64,000 nucleotides of DNA from Microvelia longipes (GCA_018340805.1 JACMZG010000008.1:14338989-14402988), one strand, 5' to 3'. Positions 10,016-29,287 are shown, numbered from the stretch's first letter. Notes: generated by a model from the letters alone, not told the origin. Program-made: numbers and translations.

Positions 10016-13000
10016 GTAAGATTTTATATTTGTTTTCTATGCTAACAAGAATTCGGCAGTTTAAAGCATAATATTAACATTATATTATGTTCATTCAGCT
10101 GCCAACGGTATAATTGGGATGAATGGATACCTGACATCATCTTATTGATTCGGAACCATACTTTTCTTTTGAAAAGGCAAAACATGTAATAATTTATATC
10201 CCTTGCATTAAACACCTAGAGGCCTTGATCGGGATCAAACCTCTAAGACTCTGAGTGGGAGGCCTCATGTGCTAATTTAAATGCTTATGCTACTAGAAAG
10301 CAAACAACTACGAAGGTAATCACCTACGATTTAACACCATTACACGTCAATCTGTGATCGCTAATATGTATTTCAGGCACAAACTAATACCTACATTCTC
10401 TTCAGGGAAGTTAAGAGGAATGATACCTTTAATGGAAGAATGCGCTAACAGTCAAATAAAACAAATGAAAGCCGATGCTAGACTTCGACACGATGTTAAA
10501 ATGAATGACTTTTACAACAAATATACCATGGCAGCTATGGGTAAATAATATTTATAGTTGTCCCGTTCACAATCAAAGGTAAACAAATGATGACTTTCTT
10601 AATGATTAGTAAATTATTAGATTTACCTGTCTTATTATGAATCTAATCATTGAAAGCAATCTTTTTACTGTTTCCGTATCTTAAGTTTCTCTGATTTATT
10701 ACCTGTAAACAATAAAGTAAAGCATTATTATTTTTATGATGAAAACAGTTTATTTTTTTATAAGTTGAGCAGGCTAAGTATACATGTGGTATTTAATTGG
10801 ATTTTATAGTTTTCAGGGGTTTTGAAACTGCAGCAAATTTTTCACAGCACTGTTCCTGAAGCATCTGTTGTTTACTTTAATAATATACGTAGAAGTTATA
10901 AAAATTGTTTTGTATTTGTTGTTAGCCAATTGTGTGTTTGGATTTGATCCCGAGAGTGTTCAAGATCCTGGGTGTGAATTTCAGTATGTAGTGAATAGGA
11001 TGGTGACTCCGACGTTAAAAGATGTATGTGAAATGTGTATATAATTTAATTATAATTAAAAACAGAACTGTAAACAATACTTCCAGTAAAGACTTTTTAT
11101 GGAATGGCCACAGTGAACCTGTTCAGGTAACCTTGTCTAATTCAGAGCAGACTAACAGTCTACCAAGAAACTGAAATGATCTGGTTCTCGTCAAAAGCCA
11201 ATAAAATAGTGAATTTTTTAACTAATTGAAGAGAAATTATACAATTTTTGTATAAAGAGGGTATTAATTATCTAATCATCGGATAAATCGTAGAAATGTT
11301 ACATAAATATTTTTAACTTTAACCTATTATTTACGAGTACATGCATGAGTTTCTCAACTATTCAACTATGTTCTTTTGTTTCAGGGTTTAATGTTTTTTC
11401 TACTGTTCATGTTACCTAGTTTAGCGTGTAAATTGGGTGTCAAAATATGGCCAAAAGAGTTCGAAAATTGCGCGTTGCGTTTAACTAAGGAAGCTTTTAG
11501 AGTAAGGAAGGAATCTGGCGTTACAAAGAATGATTTTGTACAACTTCTTCTTGAACTAAAGGAGAAAGGAAGTGTGGAGGTAGAAATTAGAGATTTAGAA
11601 CATGATGAGAAGGATATAATCAAAGAAATTCAGTCCGAGAAACCTACTCATATTGGTGTGTGATATTCTTATTGCTATTACTTATTTATGCCATTGGTAT
11701 GTAGGAAAAATATTGTGTTCGCACTAACAACCCAAAACCGGGATTTAAACTGAACTATCCGTTTCAGTAGACCTTCTAAGTAGTTTTTACTTAGTCATCT
11801 GTATCTTTTACCGTTATCAACGTAGCCCCTCAATGTGTTTATTCTAAAGAGTTGAAACTTGGTACAAAAAGCAATCTTTAGGTCTAGTTGTGCTTTCAGG
11901 AAAATATTTTTTATGGTGTTATTAACCGGCAATATTATCGTAGCAAAACTTTTGAGAATTATAATACACGGTAAAATGTTTTGATTGATTTAAAAGTTTA
12001 GCATGCATGTATTTATGCATTAAACTAACGATTGTGAGATTTTTCATCTGATTTGTCTACTTTAGTCCAATTTTCATCAAATTACATGAATATGTTTTAA
12101 AACATAGTTAAAAATTAAGTTGAAATTTTGGTACAAGGGTATCCCCTTTATATAATAAATAAGTATACTAAGCCTCATATATCTATACCTTTGGTTGGGT
12201 CACTTATGTAAAGTAGCATCTAGCAAGGTCCGTGCGTGGATGTCCGCGGCATAAAGCAAGTCCGAAGACATACTGCAATATAAATTAGGTTATCACCTTT
12301 TTCTGTAGACGAGTGAAGCGAGTCTAAAGTGGTGAGCATAAGTGTAGCAAATGCGATATCGCGAGGAAAAGATCCGAGGTACCCCGTACCTGATTTTTTA
12401 TTTATTTCAAACAACCTCATAAATTTGGCTAGCTACCAGTAACATATAGAAAACAATTGTTTAACCCGCCCATTAAAAAATGCATACATGTTATTTGATA
12501 AAAGTTGAACTAATATCCGCTTTGCGTCGTATAGTACAGGACTTAATGAGTGCCAAATTTTAACTTATTAACGCCAATTTTTCGGCATTACAAAATTTTG
12601 AAATTTTTGTTGAGACATGAAAAATGTTTTGGAAAGCTTAACTACTAAGCCTGATTGATTTTTGTACTGTTTCAAGTGTTAACACACTGGGATGGTCCTA
12701 CAATAATAACAGAAAAAAAACAAACTCATCAACACCTGAAACAAATAACAAAGGGGTAATGTAGCCAAGGCTTTTTGTCGAATCTCTGGTGTAAAGCAGC
12801 ATTTATGATGGTCAGTGAGAGCTTGAGGATCAGTAAGTCTAAGGATGTGTCTAGCAAATCCGAGATTTGTTAAATCGTGTAAACTTGTCGTCTGCATGTG
12901 TGTGTGACTGTCGTAGCTCGTAATGTATTTTGGTAGAGTGTTGAAACAGTACGGAAATCAATCTTTAGGTATAGTTGTGCTATCCGAAAATTATTTTTCT

Positions 13001-16000
13001 ACAACGTCGCTACCTAATAATGACTCAGCAAAAACCTGGAAAAATGTTTCGATCTATATTCGAAAAATTCAGCTCTCATGTAAATTCATAGACCAACAAA
13101 TGTATCGATTTTCATCTTATCATTAGCGTTATTTTTAATTGATTAAAATCGAATAGTAATCGAATTTGCAAGAAATCTGTACAAATGTATTTAATAAATA
13201 AAATCACTAAGTATCTACAGTTTTTGTTGGATCGTATACGTTAAGTAGCATCGACCGATGTGGAAACGAATGCACACTGTCTGAGAACGAGAAAGCTGGT
13301 CCGAAGACGTGTTGCACTATAAATTAAGTGATTTATATAATCTGATGACGATCAAAACCAGTCCGAAGTAGCGAGGATAAGCGTAGCGAATCCGTTGAAA
13401 TTAGAAAAAGTTCTGAGGGACCATGTCCCTGATTTTTTTTGTGTTAGAGGTAAAACACAAACTAATAATTAACTTTAGTTCCTTTTCCTTTTTTAGTGAT
13501 AACGTTGAATTTGTTTTTTAGAAATGACAGATGAGTTACTGAGTGCGCAATTATTTGTGTTTTTGGTTGCTGGTTTCCAAAATATTACTCTCCTTAATAC
13601 TATCACAACATACGAGTTGGCTAAACATCCTGATATCCAGCAACGAGTAAGAGATGAAGTCAGAGAAATGAAAAATAAATATGGAGAGTACAGTTACGAA
13701 GCTGTTAGAGATATGAAATTACTTCAAGCCTGTATGGATGGTATGTAAATTTATTAATGGTGCAGTCATATCGGTATCCTTGGCCTTCCCTCCTCCCTTG
13801 TGTCAAATCTATTGTTTTTTGGCTGTTCTACTTTTTATCAAAAGAGCAATTACTTGCATTTTTGATCTTCCATAAGTAGTTTATGGCAGATAAACTACTT
13901 TAGTATAGTTCTATTTATTTACGTAGTGTAAATAGAATGTTAGACATATAATAAACGAACACACATTTCAAGTGTTCACACCATCTACCTTTTATCTAAA
14001 CCCGCGCACTAAACTCTTATAAACAACTCGTTATAAGAGGAGCAAACTTGAAAAATATATAATATTAATGTTATTATCAGTTTAGGTGTATAAAAACTGA
14101 TAGTAATATTAAAGAAACTCTAACTAATATGATATTGTAGAAAACTGAAGAAGAAGATGAATACTTACTAGAAACATTTCTATCTTTATAGACAGATACA
14201 TAAGACTTTATTTCTGTGTTAAAGAAACTGCACACTACTCTAAATATTTCCAGGATTTTCTTTGTCAATCTAAACTAAGACATATTAATGTCATGGTGAC
14301 TTAAAAACTGTAAGGCTTATATTCAAACAGTGCATCAGCTAAAAACCCCCATATCACGCTGTTTTCATTTATTCAATTTATTGACTTAATATAAACTTAG
14401 TACTCTGCCATTAAGTAATTATTATATATTTTTAAACATGTTATTTATATAAATTATTTACAGAGGCGATGAGATTACATTTTCCCAGTATGATGTTGAG
14501 AAAGTGTACCAAAGAATACACGCTACCTGACGGTAAGGCAAATACTGATTTACAATTTAAAGGACAATTCTATATTTGCCACTTAAATCTTTTAAAAGAG
14601 CCCATGTATTTGTGGCTCTTTTAAAAGATCGGCAAGAGTTGACTAAGAAGTTTATAGATCTATGAAAGGACAGTCTGCGAATTATGAACAAAATTAGTTG
14701 GACGTAATCTATTGAAATAGCTAATTACAGTTACGACTTTTCAGGACTAGATACTTCTTCCATCTTGAGGTTGAGAAGGACTGGATGAGGTTTGGGCTAA
14801 TTGAGCTTTCCAATAACAAGTAGTCATTTGATTTATTTGTGTTATAGTAATCTTGAATGGTTAATAACAATTGTTTCCCAGAAAGTAATAGATGCTACAT
14901 GTGAAGGATCAAGCTCCAGAGATCGTCCAGAGCTAGAATGGTCATTGTCTCTCCTAGTTGTTAGCATTTGGTCAGTACCTGGAGCAACTCACATTACATT
15001 AAACTTTAGAGGCTTGTTTCACCAATATTTTTCGACATCAAAATACGGTTTATCATTCCCTTTACCTACTATGAGTACCATATATTTTGCAGTTACGAAA
15101 TATTGTGGTAGTTTTTGAATAGAGGTTGAGACAGTAGTTCATAGATAATAGTTAAGGAAGTGCGAAATATGGTTGTAAGTTATTAATAAAAACAAAATAA
15201 CAAACGTCAAATAATTCTTTTTTCAGGAAAAATAATCGAAAAAGGAGCAGTAGTCTTGATACCCAGTAAAGCATTGCATTCAGATCCAAAATATTGGCCA
15301 AAGCCTAATGAATTTTACCCTGACTTCTTCTTGGATCGCAAAAATATACGTCCCGGAACATACATGCCTTTTGGAGAAGGACCCAGAATATGTATAGGTA
15401 ATATAGTGCATTTACAATCCCTTCAATATTTAATAAACTATTCTTGAAGAGTATTTTTGCAAAAACACCCTAAAGATCGACCTTAAAAATATTTGCTACA
15501 CTAGGCAATTAAAAACTAATCTCCACACTTGTTCGTTACAAGAAAAAAAATTAGTACTAAACCTAGTGACAACCGTGTATATATTTGAAGAAGTAAATTG
15601 AGTGTTTAGTCCATCAATTATGAATAAATGAACGAGAAGTTATAGAAACGGTTAACCTATACCGTTATAATCGGGTACAAGCCATTATGAGGACGATTGA
15701 AGCGATTTCAACTTAGTGAAGTACACTTGTTTTTTAATGATTTCTTATATTAGGAATTTAAAGGAAACAGTCTCTCCACAATAACTTGTTAAATTTGACA
15801 AACCCGACTTTCGCTTTTACAGGCCATCATCAGTGTATTTCTTATATTATTTTCAGATTGGTAAAAGTAATTGTTCATATGGCAAAAGTTGCGTAGAATT
15901 TATTTTCACCTCTGCTTTTTTTAATTTACTATTTTAATTTATTTGTCTCATTTATTTTAGGAATGCGAATGGCACAAATGATGGTTAAAGTAATACTGGC

Positions 16001-16124
16001 TAAATTACTTGACAATTTCGAATTTATTCCTAGTGATAAAACAAAGGAACCAGTTACTTTAGGAATCTCGCAATCTGGTGATTTTGATGGCGGTTCATGG
16101 TGTACTTTCAAACCTCTTAAATAG
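9618..16124 (+). CDS. CYP6-like (CYP3 clan) cytochrome P450, 8 exons, atypical I helix
   Basis: Exons 9618-10015, 10377-10540, 10926-11023, 11385-11655, 13522-13740, 14464-14532, 15227-15397 and 15961-16124 join without a stop into 517 residues, the usual length for a microsomal P450 monooxygenase. An N-terminal membrane anchor (about residues 8-24, LGILVALVIVVIYF) places it on the ER. C-helix WRTMR is at 129-133, followed by KLIPTFSSGKL, typical of the CYP3 clan. K-helix EAMR is at 384-387. The haem loop FGEGPRICIG is at 455-464 with ligand Cys462. The I-helix oxygen-activation motif, normally AGxE/DT, reads AGFQNI (327-332), so both acid and threonine are lost, and the PERF motif reads PDFF. 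Otherwise intact, so either a diverged enzyme or one with non-classical chemistry. The ATG follows an acceptor (tttacag|ATG), implying a 5' UTR intron. An AATAAA lies just after the stop. Confidence 0.93.
10195..10315 (-). repeat. Possible tRNA-derived SINE fragment in P450 intron 1
   Basis: On the minus strand a B-box-like gaggtttgatcccgatc follows a tagcataagc stretch by about 55 bases. The same B-box region also forms a near-perfect hairpin (tagagg...gatc/gatc...cctcta), so a simple palindrome is an alternative. Confidence 0.35.
10377..10540 (+). CDS. P450 exon 2
   Basis: Acceptor atttcag|G, donor ATGG|gtaaa (phase 1). Encodes HKLIPTFSSGKLRGM and helix D-E material to YTMAAM. Confidence 0.92.
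10926..11023 (+). CDS. P450 exon 3 (short)
   Basis: Acceptor gttgttag|CC, donor GAT|gtatgt. Encodes ANCVFGFDPESVQDP..., the conserved 'x-CAFG' helix E region of CYP6 enzymes. Fills the phase between exons 2 and 4 exactly. Confidence 0.9.
11385..11655 (+). CDS. P450 exon 4
   Basis: Acceptor tttcag|GGT, donor ATTG|gtgtgt (phase 1). Encodes the F-G region through to the approach to helix I, including VTKNDFVQLLLELKEKG, a typical CYP6 segment. Confidence 0.92.
11690..12402 (+). repeat. Dispersed family B repeat in P450 intron 4
   Basis: Head shares gtaggaaaaatattgtgttc with other copies; the middle has gttgaaacttggtacaaaaa and ctttaggtctagttgtgct; the tail has gacgagtgaagcgagtct and ends accccgtacctgatttttt. 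Orientation follows the tail as 3'. Confidence 0.75.
12880..13437 (+). repeat. Dispersed family B repeat, second copy in P450 intron 4
   Basis: Diverged copy with gagtgttgaaacagtac, caatctttaggtatagttgt, taatgactcagcaaaaa and the terminal accatgtccctgatttttt. Confidence 0.7.
13522..13740 (+). CDS. P450 exon 5 with degenerate I helix
   Basis: Acceptor ttttttag|AA, donor GATG|gtatgt. Encodes EMTDELLSAQLFVFLVAGFQ then NITLLNT, where the canonical acid-Thr pair is replaced by Gln-Asn, followed by a normal YELAKHPDIQQRVRDEV. Confidence 0.93.
14464..14532 (+). CDS. P450 exon 6 (K helix)
   Basis: 69-base exon between tttacag and |gtaagg. Encodes EAMRLHFPSMMLRKCTKEYT, with the invariant ExxR pair. 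Confidence 0.92.
15227..15397 (+). CDS. P450 exon 7 (haem-binding loop)
   Basis: Between tttttcag and |gtaata. Encodes GKIIEKGAVVLIPSKALHSD through FGEGPRICI; the loop glycine is split across the next intron. PERF is replaced by PDFF. Confidence 0.94.
15961..16124 (+). CDS. P450 exon 8 and stop
   Basis: Acceptor ttattttag|GA. Encodes GMRMAQMMVKVILAKLLDNF and the C-terminal strand ending FKPLK, then TAG at 16122. Confidence 0.93.
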
Positions 16125-16132
16125 AACATAAA

Positions 16133-16140
16133 AAATAAAT
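16133..16140 (+). terminator. Probable polyadenylation signal of the P450 gene
   Basis: aaaataaa begins within 15 bases of the stop. Close to the stop but consensus; further AATAAA-like sites lie near 16258 and 16372. Confidence 0.4.
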
Positions 16141-16149
16141 AGAAACTTT

Positions 16150-17430
16150 AAAAAACATAAATTGCGAACCATTAAGTTGCAATTCTTATTCCTCTGAAGT
16201 GAAACGCAAGGGGCATGTGAATAACCTTAATTTCGACTTTTCTATAGCTGTGATATGAATAAATGAACCCTAATTGTTTGTACTTAGTACTCGTTTTGAA
16301 GATATTAGGCCATTTGGAGAGATAATTATGTTTCAAGGCATGTGATATGTTTCAAAATATTTTATATTTGATAATAAAACTATAAATATTACAATTATAC
16401 TACTTAAGCAACCTGTAATGCATTATTTTTTCCTTAAAAGATACAGTTTTTTTTTCTCATTGGACATTTTTACCAAGTTCCACTCGAATCGGTTCTGCTA
16501 CTTGAGCTGTATTGTGTCCACAAGTTAAGTGTACATAAAGGGACACAGCAATACAAATTTAATTTTGGGACCTATTGGTGCTAAAACTTGGAAATTTATT
16601 TTACCTAAGAGATGTGGAAGCAAAATTCAGGTTTACATTCCAAGGGACTGATCATCCCAAGAAATACAGGGTTCATCATTAGAGTCTTCGATACTAAAAC
16701 ATAATATTATCAGATCTCTCTCCCAAAATGTTACTTCTACGCTTTTAATGCTTGTTATTTTTTTAAAGAGATTTTAACGATTGATAACATTAGCAAATGT
16801 TTTGTTTATGTAACCCATAATATTTATAAAACTCTTATTCTACTTATTGTTAGTAATTCTCTAATTTCATTAGATTTGTCTATTGTCAGCCATGAAAAAT
16901 AGTTCAGTCTCTAGTTGTTATTATACCTGGAAAAACACACCTCAAATGTGTAAATTTCTCTTATCGGTTAAGATGGCAAATTTTCTGCTGCAATAAATGC
17001 TGGATTTTTACCCATTATATTGACGTTCTTTTAAATGTTAATTTTTTTCTTCCTTCAGGAATGATGCAGTGCATGTCTGTAATTCCTTGACATTTTTTTT
17101 TATATTGGCATGCCCTTGTTTTGGTAAATTTTTCTGTGTTCACATAAATAAAAGATATTTCTTTAATAAAATTAGAACAAAATTCATGAAGGGACATCGG
17201 TGATAAAATACCCACATCATTAAACCTTTAAAGTTGAAGACTGGCTTATCTTGCTAATCTCTTAATTGTCCCTACTATTCCATCACAAGAATTCTTACCA
17301 TGTGAAGTGGCGAAAAAATGCTATTTAACTAGTAAGCCAAAATCATCCTTATGACTAGGTTGCAGTAGTTTTTGTAATTTGTATATTGGCTTACAGCTCT
17401 ATCGCTGAAATAAAATATTTTAATTAAACT
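16150..17430. other. No gene recognised
   Basis: AT-rich intergenic DNA 3' of the P450 gene. Only short, low-complexity ORFs; no domain or repeat structure seen. Confidence 0.5.
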
Positions 17431-17436
17431 TGTAAC

Positions 17437-18080
17437 CTACATTTTTACCTTTGGTAGCAGTTTCTGTAAATAAGCATGAGCTGCATTTGCACCATGTTTC
17501 AAGAAGTTATTTATAATGCAGTATTTTACATATGGTTTTACATTCTTACTTTTAATCAACATCAAATGGGTATTAGATTGTCTGGCTATTTTTTCAGTGA
17601 AATAACTGAACCTCATTGAGAACCTTTCACTAAAATCACCCAATATGACGCATGAATCATCATTGTCACACATCTGAAATAAAGTGGTGACGTTTAAGCA
17701 ATGATACATTTTTAATCAGTTTTTCTTCAAATTCATAAAAAGATTGTGTTTGTAAAATTTTCTGTGTTCTATCAGTCGTTACCAATTGAGGATAATTTAA
17801 GTTACAATAAAATAAGTCATCTCTAAATTCGTCATCCAACAACATATTTATTATCTGTAGGCCCGGACATTCAGGACACTCATCATACAAAGGCAGCTCA
17901 GAATCGATATCACATACAATTATAGATAGTAAATCTTTATATGATGGTTTTAGCCTGACGCCATCAAGCATTAGCATCATGGCGATGAATACATGCATGG
18001 TGGTGTGATAATAGATTCAGACACATAAATCTTGGTGAGTCCAAAATGATCTTGCTAAAAGTCACCTCTCAGAGTCGCAA
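17437..18080 (-). pseudogene. Decayed DDE-like transposon ORF (family not named)
   Basis: Two minus-strand frames, about 17666-17998 and 17437-17709, read as one broken protein. The first has RLKPSYKDLLSIIVCDI, then CPECPGLQII and VTTDRT. The second has VILGDFSERFS and a VKYCIINNFLKHGA... LQKLLP segment. I recall this order from repetitive uncharacterised arthropod proteins in which LGDFSE and a following 'D-LKHD' Asp look like the first two acidic residues of a DDE fold. Here the second Asp is Asn and a frameshift separates the halves. KFATLR just upstream (near 18075) extends the match. Not a host gene in my view, but the family name is unknown to me. Confidence 0.5.
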
Positions 18081-18318
18081 ATTTAGAGAAACCAATCTTC
18101 ATATTCAAATATCAAAAAAATATCGATACCAATTCAACATCATATCCACATTCAACCAATATCTTCATATCCACATTTAACTATTTCTTGTATAAATGGA
18201 TGTTTTATTGGCTTTGGTAAAATCTGGTAGTATACCAAATCGTTTAAATAAATTCCTAGTTTTTTATTAAATACATAGAGCAACCAACTCTGGGGTTAGG
18301 CCATGTTTTGTGAGGATT

Positions 18319-18621
18319 TTATTTTAATATTATTGTTGAAACTATCAAAAATTTAGTTTTTAAGCTATTAAAATACAAACTAATTATTTCATTCTCTGAT
18401 TCATCATTAGATTTTAGTATTACATTATCAACTTGTTTGTATTTGCTAACAATAACATTAAACCTCCTGATCACAGGAAACTTTTGAATCTCTTTGCATG
18501 GAAAAACATTAAGAGTATCTAATGTTTTTGCGATTATTTCCTCTTCATTTTCACTGAAAAATCCGATAAAGCTCGAAATCAGAATTAGTAGAAGCAACAA
18601 TAGATTGCGTTTGATTTTCAT
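18319..18621 (-). CDS. Unidentified 100-codon ORF, possibly the N-terminal part of the same relic
   Basis: Opens with a basic-hydrophobic MKIKRNLLLLLLILISSF that looks like a signal or anchor sequence, followed by an acidic, Ile/Leu/Asn-rich body. It lies 240 bases upstream of, and on the same strand as, the decayed transposon ORF. No recognisable domain; AT-rich composition makes a chance ORF plausible. Confidence 0.2.
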   Translation of the reverse strand: MKIKRNLLLLLLILISSFIGFFSENEEEIIAKTLDTLNVFPCKEIQKFPVIRRFNVIVSKYKQVDNVILKSNDESENEIISLYFNSLKTKFLIVSTIILK

Positions 18622-18629
18622 GTGTGACC

Positions 18630-20040
18630 ATTTCGTTTATTACATTGTGACAACTTGAACAAACCGACTTACCTGGAACCAATGCCACATTCTTTAACAT
18701 ATTCTTCATATTAGGAGTGATTACTCTTAAAACCTTTGTACCACTGATTTACGTTTTAAAGCTTTTAAATTTTATAAAACTTTGTCTATTTTCATGCATT
18801 TTATAGGTTAAAAATAAGCATTGCATGCTTGACACCCTTAACAAAAACCAGATATTTGTTAAAAATTAGTCTTTTCTGGTTACAACAGCTGTTTTGTCAT
18901 TCAATTATCTCAACTAACAAACAAGTTACAATTATTTCAAAATTCAAGAAACGAACTAGCATTGTCAGAAAACGGATTAAGTTATTGAGAAAATTTTACT
19001 TTAGTAATTATAATTTATTTTATTTGCTTTAAATCGAATAAGCAAAAGACAATAAATAGATAAAATATAATTTATTTTTAAAAATTGACCGCACAAATTA
19101 GTCTAATTCGTTTTGGAATGACCCAGCTGCTAGTAAATGGCTGTGATATGAAAAACTTAAGGATATGCCTTGCCGGACACAAATGTAGTACACTTACATA
19201 TTGATACTTTATCTTATACTCTGTTAAATTGAGAATTAAACCGTCAGTGTGTGAAAAGAGACATTATTTTGTTTTCTGATCTATTACATTAACACAGCTA
19301 TCTGATGTAAGGATTATAGTCAATAACTATGATTAGTTACTATCACATGCAGATGAAATTTCTTTAGACACATTCCTCCTACACGATGCTATTTAAGTGT
19401 TATGAATAGCTCCGCTGCTTATTGTATTTGTCCTTTCAATGGATAAATACGTATTGACTGATAAAAAAAACAATTAAATGTCAAATTCGAAGCTTCTAGT
19501 AAATGAGCTGGAGCCGACTGGTTTAGGATGGTATACTTAGCAACAAAATCTAATCTTTCAGTCACTTTTCAATTTCTGGCGGGTAATGTATTTTGTATGC
19601 AATGAATAGCTAGCTCACTGATGATTGTTAAATCATTAACATGACATTAACATAAATTTCAAGATGCAAGCAAAAGGGAGAATATTATAATAAATCAAAT
19701 AGGGTAAAAGCATCAGTACCACCCCTCAGCGGTTTTTGAGAACAATAAGTAATTTGCTAGTTTTTGGCGAAAACTATATTACATATTCTATTAGAGTCAT
19801 CCTCAACCTTGTGGTTAATACCGAATTTATTCAAAAACATTCCCCAATGTACCTAAATTAGCTGATTTAAAGACAGTCGGTTGTATATGGTGGTTGTTTT
19901 TTTCACAAATTCACTAAAAAGGCGACCAATGAGCCCTTTATTTTAAGATATGTTGAACAATTTTTTTTGAATAAAATATTTTTATTTTTTGTTTTATTTA
20001 ATATAAAAATATATATTTTGTTAATCAATGTTTTAATTAA
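18630..20040. other. No gene recognised
   Basis: AT-rich DNA with only short chance ORFs. Confidence 0.45.
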
Positions 20041-20043
20041 TGA

Positions 20044-20205
20044 AGAGGGGTGTCGGTTACTGGGTTATGGTTGTGACAAAGTACCAGTAATGGGGTGAGG
20101 TTACTGGGTTATAGTTGTGACAAAAGTACCAGGGGTGCACAGGGGGTGTCAGGTACTGGGTACAACCAGTAGTTTGATACTGGGGTCCAGTAGTGCTCAG
20201 TAGGG
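20044..20205 (+). repeat. G-rich minisatellite
   Basis: Two to three diverged copies of a unit with gttactgggttatggttgtg, acaaagtaccag and gggtgag. G-rich on the + strand in otherwise AT-rich DNA. Confidence 0.65.
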
Positions 20206-20514
20206 CCTTATCTATTGTTTTGTAATGAGGATTTTTATTTTGTATTTTATTCTTTCAAAATAGATATTTAAATTTTATAAAAAACACATACACGGTATAA
20301 TAACAATTAACATGCTTTTATACTTAATTTTCAATATATTTGCTTAACACCTATTCCTGTTATAATTTTTATAATTCTTAACTCTCAATTTATTTATTAG
20401 CAGCTATATCCAATCTTATCGAGGGTGGCGAATTTATTTTGTATGTGTTCTTTGTAAGTAGACATAACATTTAAAAAAAAATCAATATTCGATTGGTAGT
20501 TTTTAGGTTTGTTA

Positions 20515-20830
20515 AAACGGATACGGAGTACATCAGAACTTCTCCTCAGCATATCGGATTCGCTACGCTCGTCTTCACCACTTTGGACTCGTTTGCCTCG
20601 TCCTCAGAATATGTGTAACACCTAATTTATATTGATCTACGTCTTTGATCTCACTCCACTCGTCCTCAGATGGCACACGCATTTATTTTATTCCCAAAGG
20701 TGTCCATCCAGTTAATGACCGCGCTCGATACTGGTTATCATTAGTAAGCCAACAAAAAGCGTGAATATACTAACCGTATTGAAATGAAACCGTATACTTA
20801 TTTTATAAGAGGATACACTTGTACCAAACT
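20515..20830 (-). repeat. Dispersed family B repeat, minus orientation
   Basis: Contains inverse modules ggattcgctacgctcgtct, ggactcgtttgcctcgtcct and ctcactccactcgtcctcag, then accgtattgaaatgaaaccg. Confidence 0.7.
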
Positions 20831-21064
20831 TCTATTTGATTGGATTTATGTATCATTTTTTGGCACATTTAAAAGCACTTTAAAGGACTAATAAGTAATA
20901 AAATACGAAACAAATATGCAAATTAATATAAATTAGTATTATAGTTATTTACAATAATTTTATTATTAGAGCAACTACCTAACTTATTACTGGAGAGAAA
21001 ATAAACATTTATTAAGCCGCAAAAGCTTGAGCTTAAAAATCAACATTATACTACATTCGTACTT

Positions 21065-21788
21065 AATTTTAAATATGTGTAAGTCTGCGTGTCGTTATCA
21101 TCATAGCTACCAGTGTGTTTATTCTAAATTAATGAAACTAAGTACAATAATTAATCTTTTAATCTAGCTGTCTTATGCAAAAAATAATTTTCTATGACAC
21201 TATAGTGACTCAGCAAAAATGTCAAAAATTCCTAAAAAAATGGTAAAATTATTCGTTTGATTTGGAATGTAGCAGCAATGTAGTCATATAAGATAAACTG
21301 TGTTGAGTTTTATTCCGTTAACAGCTTTAGATTTTCCTGATTTTAGATACTTAAGAGTGGGCTATAATGACCAGACTGGTTTTTAATCGATTTAGCATCC
21401 AAAAACACAAACTAAGACCTTTTTCCCCGAAAAAATGTAATTAATAGAACTGAAGAATGTCTTTCCATGTGAGCTTACCCACATCAATGGAAATTTTTTC
21501 CAATGCAAATTTGGTAAAAAGTAATTGAAAAATAACTAAATAGTAAAGTCAATAACGCTTTAAAAATCAAGTATTTATTTACTTCCTACTTAATTCAAAC
21601 CAACGTTTTTGCTTATCGGGGTATTAATTTACCTGCAAACATTCCAAGTTTCATCTGATTACCGAATACTTTTGTAAGACCTTTAAAAATCATATAATAA
21701 ATCAAAAATTGGCACCAATTATCCCCTCACATCTAAAAACAAATTCTGATAGGAAAAGTTCCGAGGTAGCCCATACCCGATTTTTTTA
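21065..21788 (+). repeat. Dispersed family B repeat
   Basis: Starts with gttatcatcatagctaccag and ends gttccgaggtagcccatacc followed by cgattttttt. The gagcgaag modules are missing from this copy. Confidence 0.65.
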
Positions 21789-22032
21789 ATTTAGTGATAC
21801 GATTGATTTTAAATTTATTGTATTTAATCACTAAAACGAAAAAATATGTTATGTAAGAATGATTTAAAAGAATATTATATAACTTGATTTGATTTCGCAC
21901 AATTGCAGCCGTGGTGAAAATTTCAATATACAAGATAAAATTGTTTTAAGAATTATTAAAGAAAACTTAGTGAAATATTTATCAAGTGAAGATATGATAG
22001 AAATGAACAATGCTTTATTAGCCATATAAATG

Positions 22033-22040
22033 TATATAAG
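22033..22040 (+). promoter_or_regulatory. Possible TATA box of the cysteine-rich gene
   Basis: tatataag lies 61 bases upstream of the ATG at 22101, leaving room for a start about 30 bases downstream and a short 5' UTR. AT-rich context weakens the call. Confidence 0.4.
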
Positions 22041-22100
22041 AACGATTTTAACAAATATTGTCCCTATTTACTCGAATAGAAGAGAGATTTTTGTTTCAAG

Positions 22101-29287
<7,187 letters not shown>

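Noticed and set aside
11381..11623. Minus ORF over P450 exon 4
   Set aside because: Antisense shadow of a real exon.
14801..15118. 105-codon ORF inside P450 intron 6
   Set aside because: Lies wholly between well-defined exons 6 and 7, no P450 or other motif; exon phases require it to be intronic.
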